The notes: generated from the letters alone by a model not told the origin. Positions 8,579 to 17,876 are shown, counted from the first letter of the stretch. The stretch: 64,000 bases of DNA from CALLPQ01 sp038531745 (GCA_038531745.1 JBCBBJ010000003.1:244318-308317), one strand, 5' to 3'. Numbers and translations: made by a program.

Positions 8579-9652
8579 TCATACCCCGTTGCCCTGCATC
8601 CGGCAGATCAGGAATTTTTCTTCAAACAGCGCGCCGATCACAAGACTGCTGCCCAACCGGGCGGCGCTCGATGAACCTGAGAGAACAGAGCCATCGTCCG
8701 CATAAATCTCCGATAAGCTATCGGTGGCCTCATCGAAGCGGAAGACAGAAGACGGGGCAAGCGCCGATTGATCGCGTTGATGACGCAAAAGCGCCAAGGG
8801 CCTCGGATGCGCCCCAATCCAAAGCTGTCCCTCCTCATCAATATTGATATTATCCACCGCTGCGTTCACGCCAATCCGGCGGTGAAGTTTCAAATACCCG
8901 GTCTGCCGATCGCGGCGATAGTCAATCAGGCTTTCGCCCGCCGTTTCGCCCACATAAAGCCGGTCGCCCGCGCGATTGACCGCAAGGCCGTTGGCATACT
9001 GAATATTAGTTGCCGCCTCATGCCAGGAAATACCGTTGAAATATAGTACCTTGCCGGTGCCGCGCCGAAACAGGAAATTGATGTTCGATTTTACCGTGCC
9101 GCGTGTGGCGTTATTATCGTTGGTCACATAAAACGCGCGTGGGCCCACGGCGACAACATCATTGGGGCTCGACAAGCGTCGCTCGGTAAACTGTTCCAGA
9201 TGGGTGAGCGTGCCGTCCGTATGCACATCGTAAAGCTCAACTGATTTTTGTGCGGCGTTGACCACGAACAGACGCGCGCCATTTTCGTCGCGATAAAGAT
9301 GCAAGCCCAAGGGCTGAAACCGCGCTGGCACCCCGCCTGTGAGATCGCGCCAGGACCGATCATCAAGCGGATTGGCCAGATCAAACCGGTGCACGGCGCC
9401 GCGCAAATCCGTTGTCTTGGCACCCTTGGCGAGCGCCTCGCGCCGATCAAACGACGACACAAATGCAAAGCCGGTGCGAAAATCGATCTGAATATCTTCC
9501 GGGCCGGCAATCCCCGCCACGCTCTTGCACTGGCCGTCAAACCGGCTGGTCACCTGATCGAAATGGTTAAAGGATCGCACCGTCAAAAGCCCCCAAACAG
9601 CAATGGCAAGGGCAAAGCCCGCCAAGGTCAAGGCCAGGAGGGTGCGGGGCAT
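8579..9652 (-). CDS. Paraoxonase/arylesterase-like beta-propeller, membrane-anchored
   Basis: About 357 residues from the ATG at 9652, chosen because AAAAGGA sits eight bases upstream; the open frame extends to 9802 but that extension looks non-coding. An N-terminal hydrophobic segment (about residues 5-25) acts as signal or anchor. The body resembles six-bladed paraoxonase/SMP-30 propellers: GPEDIQIDFRTGFAFVSS, then NDVVAVGPRAFYVTND, which matches the paraoxonase calcium-ligand block, and a late INIDEEGQLWIGAHPRPL. Such enzymes hydrolyse lactones or aryl esters, with His and Ca-binding Asn/Asp residues. The real substrate is unknown. Confidence 0.75.
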   Translation of the reverse strand: MPRTLLALTLAGFALAIAVWGLLTVRSFNHFDQVTSRFDGQCKSVAGIAGPEDIQIDFRTGFAFVSSFDRREALAKGAKTTDLRGAVHRFDLANPLDDRSWRDLTGGVPARFQPLGLHLYRDENGARLFVVNAAQKSVELYDVHTDGTLTHLEQFTERRLSSPNDVVAVGPRAFYVTNDNNATRGTVKSNINFLFRRGTGKVLYFNGISWHEAATNIQYANGLAVNRAGDRLYVGETAGESLIDYRRDRQTGYLKLHRRIGVNAAVDNINIDEEGQLWIGAHPRPLALLRHQRDQSALAPSSVFRFDEATDSLSEIYADDGSVLSGSSSAARLGSSLVIGALFEEKFLICRMQGNGV

Positions 9653-9931
9653 TGGCATCGTCCTTTTGCGGTTTTGCGGGCCGGCAGGTTGCGACCGGCT
9701 CAGCGAGCAATCATCCTGCTCAACGGTACCGGACGAGCGGTGAAATTCAAACGGACAAATTCGCCAGTTCCGCGAATTTTTGTGAGCGACGACCTTGCCC
9801 ATGCGGCGCTACCGTAGCCCGCGTTTTGGCCCTTGCGAAACCCGGAAATTTGCCGTACTGCACGGCGCTCAAAAAATATTGGTGCGCTCGTAAGTTGGGT
9901 GCAGCCGCCGCGTTGAAGTCAGGTTTGAACG

Positions 9932-10153
9932 ATGAAAAAAGATATTCACCCCGCCTATCACACGATCAAGGTTGTTATGACCAATGGTGAGAGCTTTGAG
10001 ACCCGCTCAACCTATGGGGAGCCGGGGGCGACATTAAACCTCGACATTGATCCCAACTCCCATCCGGCATGGACGGGGGGACCGCAAACCCTGTCCGACC
10101 GCGGGGCGGTTTCCAAATTCAACAAAAAATTCGGGGCTTTCGGCCTCAAATAA
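9932..10153 (+). CDS. rpmE: 50S ribosomal protein L31
   Basis: A 73-residue protein starting MKKDIHPAYHTIKVVMTNGE and ending NKKFGAFGLK. This is the alphaproteobacterial L31 form, which lacks the zinc-binding cysteines of the C+ type; indeed no Cys is present. It is a peripheral large-subunit protein. It is convergent with rcdA, a neighbourhood also seen in Caulobacter relatives. Confidence 0.96.
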   Translation: MKKDIHPAYHTIKVVMTNGESFETRSTYGEPGATLNLDIDPNSHPAWTGGPQTLSDRGAVSKFNKKFGAFGLK

Positions 10154-10210
10154 GACACCGCGCACAACGTCCCCCCGGGCGTTGGCACTGTCTATGTCTT
10201 TTTTCCGCTA

Positions 10211-10729
10211 CTACTGGGCGCCAAAGGCGCGCAGGAGCGCTTGTTGCTGCGCGGCGGCGCCCGTTTGCGGGCCGGGCTGTTCTTCACTGGTGAAAAGCCC
10301 GGTATCAAGACGCGCAATCCGGTCATGGAGGCGGTCGGCCCGTTTGATCAGGGCCACCAGCATGTCCGGCAAGTCATCATTTTCCAGTCGATGGCCCGGC
10401 ACTGTCTCACGCTGGTGCAGGCGGTATTTCGGATCGCTTGCCTCTGCCGCGGTCATATCCCCCTCCCGCATGGCGCGCAGCACCAATAGCCACGAGGCGA
10501 TCTGCATCAATTGTGTGGTCAACCGCATGGAACAACCCGCATAGGCAAGCGCGGCGCTGCGGCCCATGGATTTTGACAGCTCGCGCCCATCCCCATCAAG
10601 ATAGTTCGCTGTCTCTTCCACCAGCGCCATGCCTTCCTTGAAGGTTTTGGAAAACAGGGCCGACTGGATAAACGCTTCCACCCGTTCAGCCGTCGGGCTA
10701 CATTGCGTACTCGATTGATCCACCACCAA
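10211..10729 (-). CDS. rcdA: DUF1465 protein, RcdA-type ClpXP adaptor
   Basis: A 172-residue, mostly helical protein matching the DUF1465/RcdA family. The family core is recognisable in FKEGMALVEETANYLDGDGR (residues 31-50) and the following SMRLTTQLMQIASWLL. In Caulobacter, RcdA binds ClpX through CpdR and delivers substrates such as CtrA for cell-cycle proteolysis. The C-terminal tail after about residue 150 is Gln/Gly-rich and probably disordered, as is typical for RcdA. The convergent rpmE supports orthology. Whether it controls CtrA in this organism is inferred. Confidence 0.85.
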   Translation of the reverse strand: MVVDQSSTQCSPTAERVEAFIQSALFSKTFKEGMALVEETANYLDGDGRELSKSMGRSAALAYAGCSMRLTTQLMQIASWLLVLRAMREGDMTAAEASDPKYRLHQRETVPGHRLENDDLPDMLVALIKRADRLHDRIARLDTGLFTSEEQPGPQTGAAAQQQALLRAFGAQ

Positions 10730-10914
10730 ACCTCTTCATACCCTTCGGCCACCATGCCAACGCGTCCCCAGCGTGACAAGCCGCTGCGCCGTGAAACATC
10801 CCGGCACCGTCTTGTGCTCGCGCAGCAATGCATGTGCCATTAACGGATTAACGCTGTATGCCCGCAACCTTGCCGCCGAGCACCTGGTATGCCAACCCGG
10901 CCCACTGGACAAAG

Positions 10915-11691
10915 ATGGCCGGCACGCCCCACGTGCTTGGCCTTGATGGCTGCCCCGACGGGTGGGTTGTTGCCCTTCTCAGTCTTCCGACCAAAACCTC
11001 TGCAAAGTCAGCGACATCGCCGGTGGGGGACACGGCACCGAAAAACGTGACCCTCGGTTTCATGGACCATTTTGAGCAGGTGTTGGCCCACCGCCAGGCT
11101 TATGCCCGGACCCTGCGCGGCGTTGTGGTTGATATGCCAATCGGTCTCCTCGATTGGGGGCGCCGCCCGTGTGAGGCGATGGCGCGCAAAAAATTGGGGC
11201 CCCGCTCTTCATCCGTGTTTGCATGCCCCCGCCGGCCCATGCTGGCGTTCGACACCTATGAAGAGGCCAATCGATGGGGCAAGAGCGGGGGCCATGACAG
11301 CGGTGGCGGCTTGTCGAAACAGGCGTGGAACCTCCTGCCGAAAATTCGCCAGATTGATGACCTTATCGCCCCCGCCGATCAGGCCTGGCTAAGCGAAGGC
11401 CATCCTGAGGTGACGTTCACCAGGCTCAATGACGGGCCATGCACCTTTTCAAAGAAAGAGGCCGACGGTCAGTCAGAACGAAAAGACCTGTTGGCCCGCG
11501 CGGGCCTGCGCCAACTTGATCCACTGATTGATGCGGTACGGTCTGACCGGCCTTTTCGTCATCATGCCGATGATCTTCTTGATGCGCTCGCCATGGCTGT
11601 TACCGCACGGGGGCGTCTTAACGGGGAGGCCTGGTGCCTTGGCGATGATGTGCCGGACGCACGCGGCTTAAAAATGCACATCTGGGCCTAA
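10915..11691 (+). CDS. DUF429 domain-containing protein
   Basis: A 258-residue protein from the ATG at 10915, which immediately precedes the family start VLGLDGCPDGWVV; an in-frame ATG at 10858 would add 19 residues of uncertain value. DUF429 proteins have an RNase H-like fold with an N-terminal Asp (here in LDGCP), a middle VVDMPIGL strand and a C-terminal HHADDLLDALAMAVTA segment supplying further acidic residues. They are predicted nucleases, but the activity is not established. The gene is convergent with the DUF1192 gene. Confidence 0.8.
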   Translation: MAGTPHVLGLDGCPDGWVVALLSLPTKTSAKSATSPVGDTAPKNVTLGFMDHFEQVLAHRQAYARTLRGVVVDMPIGLLDWGRRPCEAMARKKLGPRSSSVFACPRRPMLAFDTYEEANRWGKSGGHDSGGGLSKQAWNLLPKIRQIDDLIAPADQAWLSEGHPEVTFTRLNDGPCTFSKKEADGQSERKDLLARAGLRQLDPLIDAVRSDRPFRHHADDLLDALAMAVTARGRLNGEAWCLGDDVPDARGLKMHIWA

Positions 11692-11713
11692 CCGTTAAGC
11701 TCGGATGATCTGT

Positions 11714-11908
11714 TCACGTCTTAAACACATTTTCCGCCGCACTGCGTAAGGCATCGCGCGCGGTGATCAACCCGCGGCAGCGCGTAATCTCCGCCTCCAT
11801 CGCCCCAATACGCGCCGTTAAGTCGCCCACAGACAAATCCGACAGATCCTGTTTTTCCAAAAAGCCCAGTAACAGATCCGGGGCCGGTTGATCATCTTCT
11901 GTCATCAC
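11714..11908 (-). CDS. DUF1192 family protein
   Basis: A 64-residue protein with the family pattern: a short N-terminal linker, then LSVGDLTARIGAMEAEITRC and AAENVFK at the end. It is predicted to be a small helical, possibly coiled-coil, protein. DUF1192 is widespread in alphaproteobacteria and has no known function. Confidence 0.85.
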   Translation of the reverse strand: MMTEDDQPAPDLLLGFLEKQDLSDLSVGDLTARIGAMEAEITRCRGLITARDALRSAAENVFKT

Positions 11909-12338
11909 ATCACCATTTGCTATTTTTCACCGCGGTGAAGGGTATGCGAATGCGCCTCGTGAGACAATTCGTTGGCGCACGCCACAGGCAAATGGCAAGG
12001 GCTCTCTCAGACAGGATTGCCCTGCCTTTGGAGGCCGTCTGCGCTCGTCTTACTGCGGGAGATGGATTAAAATTCTCATCGCCGCCTCTCCATCTGCGCT
12101 TTTCTGGGGCTTGACCACGGGGTCCATGGCGTCGCGCAAAAGCGATCCAACGATACTCCTCGGTAGGCGGACCACCCTGGACCCCGCGATCAAGTCGCGG
12201 GGAGGCGGTTGTTGGTGCTTGGGAATGAACGATGAATCATCTCTGTCCCCCCGTAGTTCGTAATAACGCCAACTCCCCGTGACACAGCCATTGCAACGGG
12301 GGTACCGTATTTGTCAGACCAAACCGGAGCGCCACCAA
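11909..12338. other. Intergenic gap with a palindromic element
   Basis: 430 bp between divergent genes. The one clear structure is the hairpin at 12182-12202, listed separately. A short open frame at 11917-12114 has no recognisable features and is not called. Promoters for both flanking genes must lie here, but no strong consensus is visible. Confidence 0.5.
12182..12202. repeat. Intergenic palindrome, copy 1 of 3
   Basis: CCCCGCGA and TCGCGGGG form a perfect 8-bp stem around TCAAG, preceded by TGGA and followed by AGGC. Related copies with the same flanks and loop are at 17175-17195 and 43224-43244. The shared TGGACCCC...TCAA...GGGGA frame shows that they are one family. Confidence 0.75.
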
Positions 12339-13682
12339 ATGCGTGTATCTGCCCTGATTTCTGTCATCATCCTGGTGCTTGCCGCCGCACTTTTCAGCCT
12401 TGGTGACTTTAGCAAGGACAATCCTGATGTTGATATACAAAGCCCCGTGCGGTTTGGCGGCACTTTCCTGGCCCTATCCGACACCGATATGGCGGGCACC
12501 GCTTATGCCGACGGCCAGTTGGAACCGATTGACGCCATCGACACCCTCTCTTTAATCGCTGCCGGCGCAGTAACCGCCAGTGTCCCCGCTTCAAATTCCG
12601 TGATCTCCTGGCCGCAAGTGATTGATATTGCACCCGATGGCAAGCAGGTGTTTGTGGTGGAAACGCGCGGCGCCGCTCCCGCCGGCGTTACCGCCTTTGA
12701 TGACGTTCGGCAGGATTTTCCAGCTGGCTCAACACTCTCGATCTTTTCCCTTGTGGATGGTACGCTTTCTTTAATCGGTACACGCACCGATATTGGTACT
12801 AATCCAGGATCGGTAGAATTTGCCAAACGCAGCGGTTTTCTCGTAATCGCCGCTGAGGATAAAGGTAAGGAACTGACGATTGTGGGTTTACGCTGGGATG
12901 GGAGCGTGCGCGAAGTCCGGCGTCTGGCGCTGAACATTGACTATTTTCCCAATGAGGAAAACGAACGAGTGCGCACCGTTCATATTGCCCCGGACGGGCG
13001 CACCCTCGCGGTGAATATCGCCAATCGCAGGGTGCAGTTTTTTACCCTCGACATTGATAGCACCGGCCTGCCCCGGGCTGCCATCCCCATCGGCAACCCG
13101 ACCAATCAATTCGGTAAGCGTTTATCGGTGGGCAAATGGACACCCGACGGACGGTTTTTTATTACGACGGATACAGGCTGGTCAGACAACGCCCTCGCCA
13201 TGATGGTGCAAGGCCCCGGTACATTAAGCGTGATTGCGCCACCGCGAACCGGTGGCAACCCCAGAATTGTCAGCCAACAGACAGTCGGCCTATCACCGGA
13301 GGGGTTTGACATCAGCATTGACGGCACACAGGTGGCCACCATCGATATGGGGCGCACATACTTACCCCCCCACCCCGCCCTGTCGTTCTGGCCAGCCCGG
13401 CGCAGCTATACCATTACGCTTCTCACCCTTGACCCAAACACCGGTATTCTAACCCGTACGGATCAAATTGCCCGCACCGGTATCCTGCCCGAAGACATTC
13501 TGTTTGATGCGCGCGGAAAAAATCTTGCCGTTGCTGTTTTCCATCGACGTACCGGACCCGACAGACAGCGTGGCTTTATTGATTTTTTCTCGATCAACGA
13601 GGGTACGCTCACCGCGCAAAAGGCAACGCGGGTCGTCCCGCGCGGTGTGCACGATCTGGTTCTCGTGCCCTCGCCGAAGTAG
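12339..13682 (+). CDS. Exported or membrane-anchored lactonase-like beta-propeller protein
   Basis: 447 residues from the ATG at 12339, which has GGAG ten bases upstream; an in-frame start 60 bases earlier lacks support. The N-terminus VSALISVIILVLAAALFSLG is a signal peptide or anchor. The body has repeated propeller-blade motifs such as IDIAPDGKQVFVVE, VHIAPDGRTLAVNI and DILFDARGKNLAVAVFH. These resemble 6-phosphogluconolactonase-type/YVTN-like seven-bladed propellers found in the periplasm. No enzyme motif can be assigned. It precedes the RTX gene on the same strand by 315 bp, but co-transcription is not evident. Confidence 0.65.
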   Translation: MRVSALISVIILVLAAALFSLGDFSKDNPDVDIQSPVRFGGTFLALSDTDMAGTAYADGQLEPIDAIDTLSLIAAGAVTASVPASNSVISWPQVIDIAPDGKQVFVVETRGAAPAGVTAFDDVRQDFPAGSTLSIFSLVDGTLSLIGTRTDIGTNPGSVEFAKRSGFLVIAAEDKGKELTIVGLRWDGSVREVRRLALNIDYFPNEENERVRTVHIAPDGRTLAVNIANRRVQFFTLDIDSTGLPRAAIPIGNPTNQFGKRLSVGKWTPDGRFFITTDTGWSDNALAMMVQGPGTLSVIAPPRTGGNPRIVSQQTVGLSPEGFDISIDGTQVATIDMGRTYLPPHPALSFWPARRSYTITLLTLDPNTGILTRTDQIARTGILPEDILFDARGKNLAVAVFHRRTGPDRQRGFIDFFSINEGTLTAQKATRVVPRGVHDLVLVPSPK

Positions 13683-13997
13683 CAATAACGCGAGCGGGGC
13701 TCGCTAATCACACCACAGAGTTGAAACTCTTCGCCATCGGCTTTCGAAAGCCCTATGCAGCCCTTATGCGCTGTGAAAATCTTACTGATTGGTAACTAAT
13801 TTATTTACAACTTTTGGCCCGGTCCTATATTTACATTTGTGCTGGGGGAAGGTTGTGGGATCACCTTAAGATTCAAGCGTTTCGTAAAATACCTTCTTCC
13901 ATAATTTAGGCCGGGTACAGATGTAGCCGGTTTACTGCCCCAACGATAGATATTGTCGGGGCTAAATTTATGCCGCCAAGGCAAAGGGAGAAAGACA
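13683..13997. other. Gap upstream of the RTX gene
   Basis: 315 bp, AT-rich toward its end, with no gene seen. It presumably holds the promoter of the RTX gene. The ribosome-binding site GGGAGAAAGACA directly precedes the ATG at 13998. Confidence 0.5.
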
Positions 13998-15872
13998 ATG
14001 ATTTCAGAAGACAGTAAATTTTCCGCAGTGATCGTCGTAGACAGCGCCGAAGATACCATTGACCCAAATGATGGGGTCACGACATTGCGTGAAGCGATCA
14101 TCGCCGCAAATGAAAATGCCGGAGACGACCTCATCATTTTGTCGAGCGAGATCGACGGTCAAACAATCTCACTTGGAAGCGCGCTTCCTAACATCACTGA
14201 AGGTCTAAAGATTGCAGGAAGTTCCTTAGGTGCAATTATTGACGGTGGTGATAATGGCGTTTTCCTCGTTACAGCAAACGACAGCGTCATAAACTTTTCG
14301 AACCTGACGATAAACAACGCGACTGACGCTATCGAAATCGACGGTCACAGAAACCAAGTGACAGTTTTTGGGACAACCATAACCAATAATCAGGCCGACA
14401 GCATAGAAATCGACGGTGACGAAAATACCGTTGTTCTCGATCAATTCACGACCATTGATTCTGAAGATGATGGTGTGTCGGTCGACGGCAACAATAATTC
14501 ACTCTTTGTCACAAATTCTCGGTTCATCAATTCCGATGAGGACGAAATCGATAATGATGGCACTTCCAACGAGATCGTCGTCGAAAACTCGACTTTCATT
14601 ACCGAAAGCACTGACGATCGGATTATTGATCAGGATAATGCAGATCTTACTATTCGCAACTCGACGTTCGAGGGCAATGGTGGCGATGGTATCGATATAA
14701 GCGATAGCGAGACTGGCTCCGGTATCGTCGTCATTGAAAATTCGTCGTTCATGGGCTTCAGCGAGGCAATTGACATATCGGAGACCGCGGTCGGCAGCAC
14801 CATAACAGTAAGCGGAAGCTCATTCGTCAATAATGATGTTGGGATATTTGCTAACTTAGGCGTAACCAATCCCGAGATTTTCGTCAGTACCAGTGCCTTT
14901 ATCGGGAACACCACAGCTATTGAAAATGAAAGCACTGATGTCGTTGTGACTGCAGAGGGGAATTTTCTCGATGACGCTGCTACCCCCTTCATCGGCATGG
15001 TTGACGACGTGGATAATGTGAGCTCGGCCGCTGATATGCAAAGCGGGGATGACGGTAATAATCGCTTGAATGGCAACAATGGTATCAACTTTATTGCTGG
15101 CGAAGGCGGAAATGATCGTATCAATGCGCGCGGCGGTAACGATACAGTCTTTGGCGGCGACAGTAATGACACAATCAATGGCGGCAATGGTGCCGACAGA
15201 CTTGCCGGCGATGGCGGCAATGATCGGCTGAATGGCGGCAGTGGCGCAGATAATCTAAGCGGTGGTAGCGGCAACGATATCCTGAATGGCGGCGGTGGCA
15301 ACGATAACCTCACCGGCGGTGACGGCATGGACCGTCTACGCGGCAATGGCGGAAATGATACGCTTGAGGGCGGCGCCGGTGATGACGTCCTTGACGGGCG
15401 TTCCGGCAACAACCTTATTTCCGATCTGTCTGGCAATGACACGATTGTTGGCGGTACCGGAAACGACACGATCAATGACGGTCTTGGCGATGACCTGATC
15501 AATGGTGGCCCGGGCGATGACATCATTACGCTGAGCTTTGGCGATGATTTGATCTTTGGCGATGATGGCGCGGATACATTTATCGCCAAGCACGCCGCGA
15601 TCGGCAATGACCATCTCGGTGGCTTCACTGTTGAGGAAGGTGATCTTCTCGACCTGCGGGCGCTTGGCGTCTCATCAGCCGCTGATGCCCTCGCCATCGC
15701 GAGCATGGATGGCGGCAGCACCGTACTCGATTTCGGCAACGGCAACGCGCTAACGCTGATTAATATTGACAGTGCGTCGATCACCGACGACTTCTTCGTG
15801 CCAGAGCCAGAAATAATAATGATGGAAGAGGTCATGGCAAGCCTGACAATCATGCAACTCGACATGATCTAG
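13998..15872 (+). CDS. CSLREA / right-handed beta-helix / RTX secreted protein
   Basis: 624 residues. The start at 13998 follows a strong GGGAG site. Residues about 10-35 (DGVTTLREAIIAANENAGDD) match the CSLREA-type N-terminal domain. Residues about 60-330 are parallel beta-helix-like, with recurring IENSSF/VTNSRF/INNATDAIEI rungs. Residues about 345-530 hold roughly 15 calcium-binding RTX nonapeptides (GGxGNDxLxG), followed by a folded C-terminal part that should act as the type I secretion signal. Composition is strongly acidic, with almost no Lys or Arg in the helix. No ABC transporter or HlyD gene is adjacent. It is probably an extracellular surface or polysaccharide-interacting protein; enzymatic activity cannot be shown. 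Confidence 0.88.
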   Translation: MISEDSKFSAVIVVDSAEDTIDPNDGVTTLREAIIAANENAGDDLIILSSEIDGQTISLGSALPNITEGLKIAGSSLGAIIDGGDNGVFLVTANDSVINFSNLTINNATDAIEIDGHRNQVTVFGTTITNNQADSIEIDGDENTVVLDQFTTIDSEDDGVSVDGNNNSLFVTNSRFINSDEDEIDNDGTSNEIVVENSTFITESTDDRIIDQDNADLTIRNSTFEGNGGDGIDISDSETGSGIVVIENSSFMGFSEAIDISETAVGSTITVSGSSFVNNDVGIFANLGVTNPEIFVSTSAFIGNTTAIENESTDVVVTAEGNFLDDAATPFIGMVDDVDNVSSAADMQSGDDGNNRLNGNNGINFIAGEGGNDRINARGGNDTVFGGDSNDTINGGNGADRLAGDGGNDRLNGGSGADNLSGGSGNDILNGGGGNDNLTGGDGMDRLRGNGGNDTLEGGAGDDVLDGRSGNNLISDLSGNDTIVGGTGNDTINDGLGDDLINGGPGDDIITLSFGDDLIFGDDGADTFIAKHAAIGNDHLGGFTVEEGDLLDLRALGVSSAADALAIASMDGGSTVLDFGNGNALTLINIDSASITDDFFVPEPEIIMMEEVMASLTIMQLDMI

Positions 15873-16005
15873 CTTCATCCTGTGTCTTCGGGGGCCTCCG
15901 CCCAAACGGTCCGCGTTTGCGGCGGGCGCTCCCGGGCCAGCACGAAGCCCGTACGGGAATAAGGCGGCTATTGATTGCGCAAAACTTTCAGCCGCACAAA
16001 GATCG

Positions 16006-17070
16006 TTAAACCACCGCAGGACGCGATAAGGTCAACGTCCCCTCATCAGCATTCATGAGGGCCGGTAAACCAACCGGCATTGTGCGCTTTTCGCGCACAT
16101 GGCCAACCATGGCACCGGCGAAAACCGGGATACCCAAACCCTCAAAATGATGTTTGAATACATCATTAAGGGAAAATGTGCCGTAACCGCCAGATGGATC
16201 GACGCCGCAATCGGTAAAGCCGCCAAGCACGATGCCCGCGACCCCGTCAAACGCGCCAGCCAGGGCCAATTGGTTGATCAACCGGTCACACCGATAAATA
16301 TACTCGCCCACCTCTTCAAGAAAGATGAGCGCGCCGGCGGTATCGGGAAACCATGATGTACCGAGCAAGCCGGCAAAAAGCGTCAGATTACCCCCAAAAA
16401 CTGGTCCTGCGGCCTGACCCTTCGTAATCGTCTGTATACGGTTGTTACGCACCGCTAAGGTCCCGTCAGCCTGCGCCGGGTTGCGCATGGTGAGCGCTTT
16501 GCCGTCGAACAAGACCGCCCGCATTGCCGACGTCGTAAACGGGTCCCATACCGTGTTGGCATTGGGGCCATGGAACGTCACAAGACCGGTTTTGGCTGTG
16601 ATCGCATTGAGCAGTGTTGTAATATCCGAATACCCCATAAAGACTTTCGGGTTCTGGGCAATCACCTCAAAATCGACATGGGGCAATGTACGGGCCGCGC
16701 CCCAACCCCCGCGTAGTGCAATTACCCCATCAACTGCCGGGTCAGCAAAGGCGCGGTTGATATCATCGGCGCGCGCTGCATCCTCGCCAGCCAGGTAGCC
16801 ATGGCGATCCATCACGTGGCGACCCACGCTTACCGTTAGCCCAAGCGCCGATAACGCCTCAACCGCGATGGCAAGATCATTAGCATCATAGGTCACCGAC
16901 GCCGGGGCCACGATGCGCACAGCGCTCCCTTTTCGTAAACGCCGGGGACGGATCATTTCCACACCAGGGTCAGCAGTTACTTGCGACGATGTCGCCGCCA
17001 GGGGTGCGGCCAACGGCGCAAGCGGCGTCAGCGCCGCACCGCGCATCACAGATCGGCGAGAAAGGGCCAT
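16006..17070 (-). CDS. S66 family peptidase (LD-carboxypeptidase), Tat-exported
   Basis: 354 residues. The twin-arginine motif SRRSVMRG (residues 4-11) and an Ala/Leu-rich segment suggest Tat export, which is unusual since many LD-carboxypeptidases are cytoplasmic. The nucleophile is Ser148 in GYSDITTLL, preceded by ALRGGWGAARTL. The catalytic Glu and His are probably in FLEEVGEYIYR and HVREKRTMPVG. The family trims L,D-linked D-Ala from murein tetrapeptides during recycling, or hydrolyses related amides. It is convergent with the RTX gene. Confidence 0.9.
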   Translation of the reverse strand: MALSRRSVMRGAALTPLAPLAAPLAATSSQVTADPGVEMIRPRRLRKGSAVRIVAPASVTYDANDLAIAVEALSALGLTVSVGRHVMDRHGYLAGEDAARADDINRAFADPAVDGVIALRGGWGAARTLPHVDFEVIAQNPKVFMGYSDITTLLNAITAKTGLVTFHGPNANTVWDPFTTSAMRAVLFDGKALTMRNPAQADGTLAVRNNRIQTITKGQAAGPVFGGNLTLFAGLLGTSWFPDTAGALIFLEEVGEYIYRCDRLINQLALAGAFDGVAGIVLGGFTDCGVDPSGGYGTFSLNDVFKHHFEGLGIPVFAGAMVGHVREKRTMPVGLPALMNADEGTLTLSRPAVV

Positions 17071-17174
17071 GGGTACCTCCTAAACGGATCGTCAGGGTGT
17101 GCCCATAGCTGGACCAGGTCAAGGGTCGCGAAGGGCAAACACATTACCGAACACGCAGAGCACAACGCTATGGA

Positions 17175-17195
17175 CCCCATGGTCAAGCCACGGGG
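17175..17195. repeat. Intergenic palindrome, copy 2 of 3
   Basis: CCCCATGG and CCACGGGG flank TCAAG. One A-C mismatch on this strand would be a G-U pair in RNA from the other strand. It has the same frame as 12182-12202 and 43224-43244, and lies between the S66 peptidase and the desaturase genes. Confidence 0.7.
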
Positions 17196-17220
17196 AAGCG
17201 GCGTAACCACCCCTCCCCTG

Positions 17221-17787
17221 CTAGGCCGTCTTGGGCTGGGCACCCGCCAGAAATGTGATCAGCTTTTCGAGCCGTTGAAAGAACTGCACATGCTCAAGCA
17301 CCGGGTTCACCAGGTTCGTCATGGTACAGAAGTAATTGTTCTTTGCGCCGCGATGGTGGCGCCAATGGTGTTGCGGCGACTGGAGGAGACCGATCCGTTG
17401 GAGACCACGCACCACAGCCGGTGTTTCTGCCGCGCGCAGATGCGCCCAATAATGGGCTTGCGTGGGCAGAATGCTGGATACCGCCACAAGACTAACCGTG
17501 AAAACGGTAACCCATCCGGCTAACCAGAAGCCGAACGCCAGCACCAGCCCCACAAAAAGGCTTGGCCAGTTGCGCAACCAGAACCCATCTCCCGTAAAGG
17601 CGCGCGGTTGCGCATGGTGGAGGTTATTGGCGTTAACGATCAGCTTACCGACGATTGGCCAGTGCTGTTTTAAATATCGATCTTCCACCCAGTGCAAAAC
17701 GCCGGAGCAAAAGTCCGCAATTAACAGTGATGCAAAAAGTTGCAATAATACGCCAGCACTCTGGCCTAATGTCATGGATGTGTTCAT
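17221..17787 (-). CDS. CarF/PEDS1 (TMEM189)-type lipid desaturase
   Basis: 188 residues from the ATG at 17787, which has GGGGAA five bases upstream; the longer open frame to 17880 would overlap proC. It matches the lipid desaturase family (PF10520) containing bacterial CarF and animal plasmanylethanolamine desaturase PEDS1, which create the vinyl-ether bond of plasmalogens. Visible family residues: D25 and G29 with H32-W33 (DFCSGVLHWVEDRY), N55-L-H57-H58, H112 with H116 (AHYWAH), Q139-H140-H141 with H144-H145, and Y152 before the TNLVNPVLE segment. Three to four membrane helices are likely. No ether-lipid genes are nearby, so the substrate is open. Confidence 0.85.
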   Translation of the reverse strand: MNTSMTLGQSAGVLLQLFASLLIADFCSGVLHWVEDRYLKQHWPIVGKLIVNANNLHHAQPRAFTGDGFWLRNWPSLFVGLVLAFGFWLAGWVTVFTVSLVAVSSILPTQAHYWAHLRAAETPAVVRGLQRIGLLQSPQHHWRHHRGAKNNYFCTMTNLVNPVLEHVQFFQRLEKLITFLAGAQPKTA

Positions 17788-17876
17788 GAATTTCCCCGTT
17801 TTCAGCGCGGGAGAATAGTCTCTTTTCTGGGGTTTGAGAAGGGGCCAGCACACGCCAAACGTGTGTCCTTCAGGTA

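Noticed and set aside
14630..15865. Minus-strand 411-codon Ser/Pro/Leu-rich frame
   Set aside because: Antisense of the RTX repeats; repetition comes from the GGxGNDxL codons.
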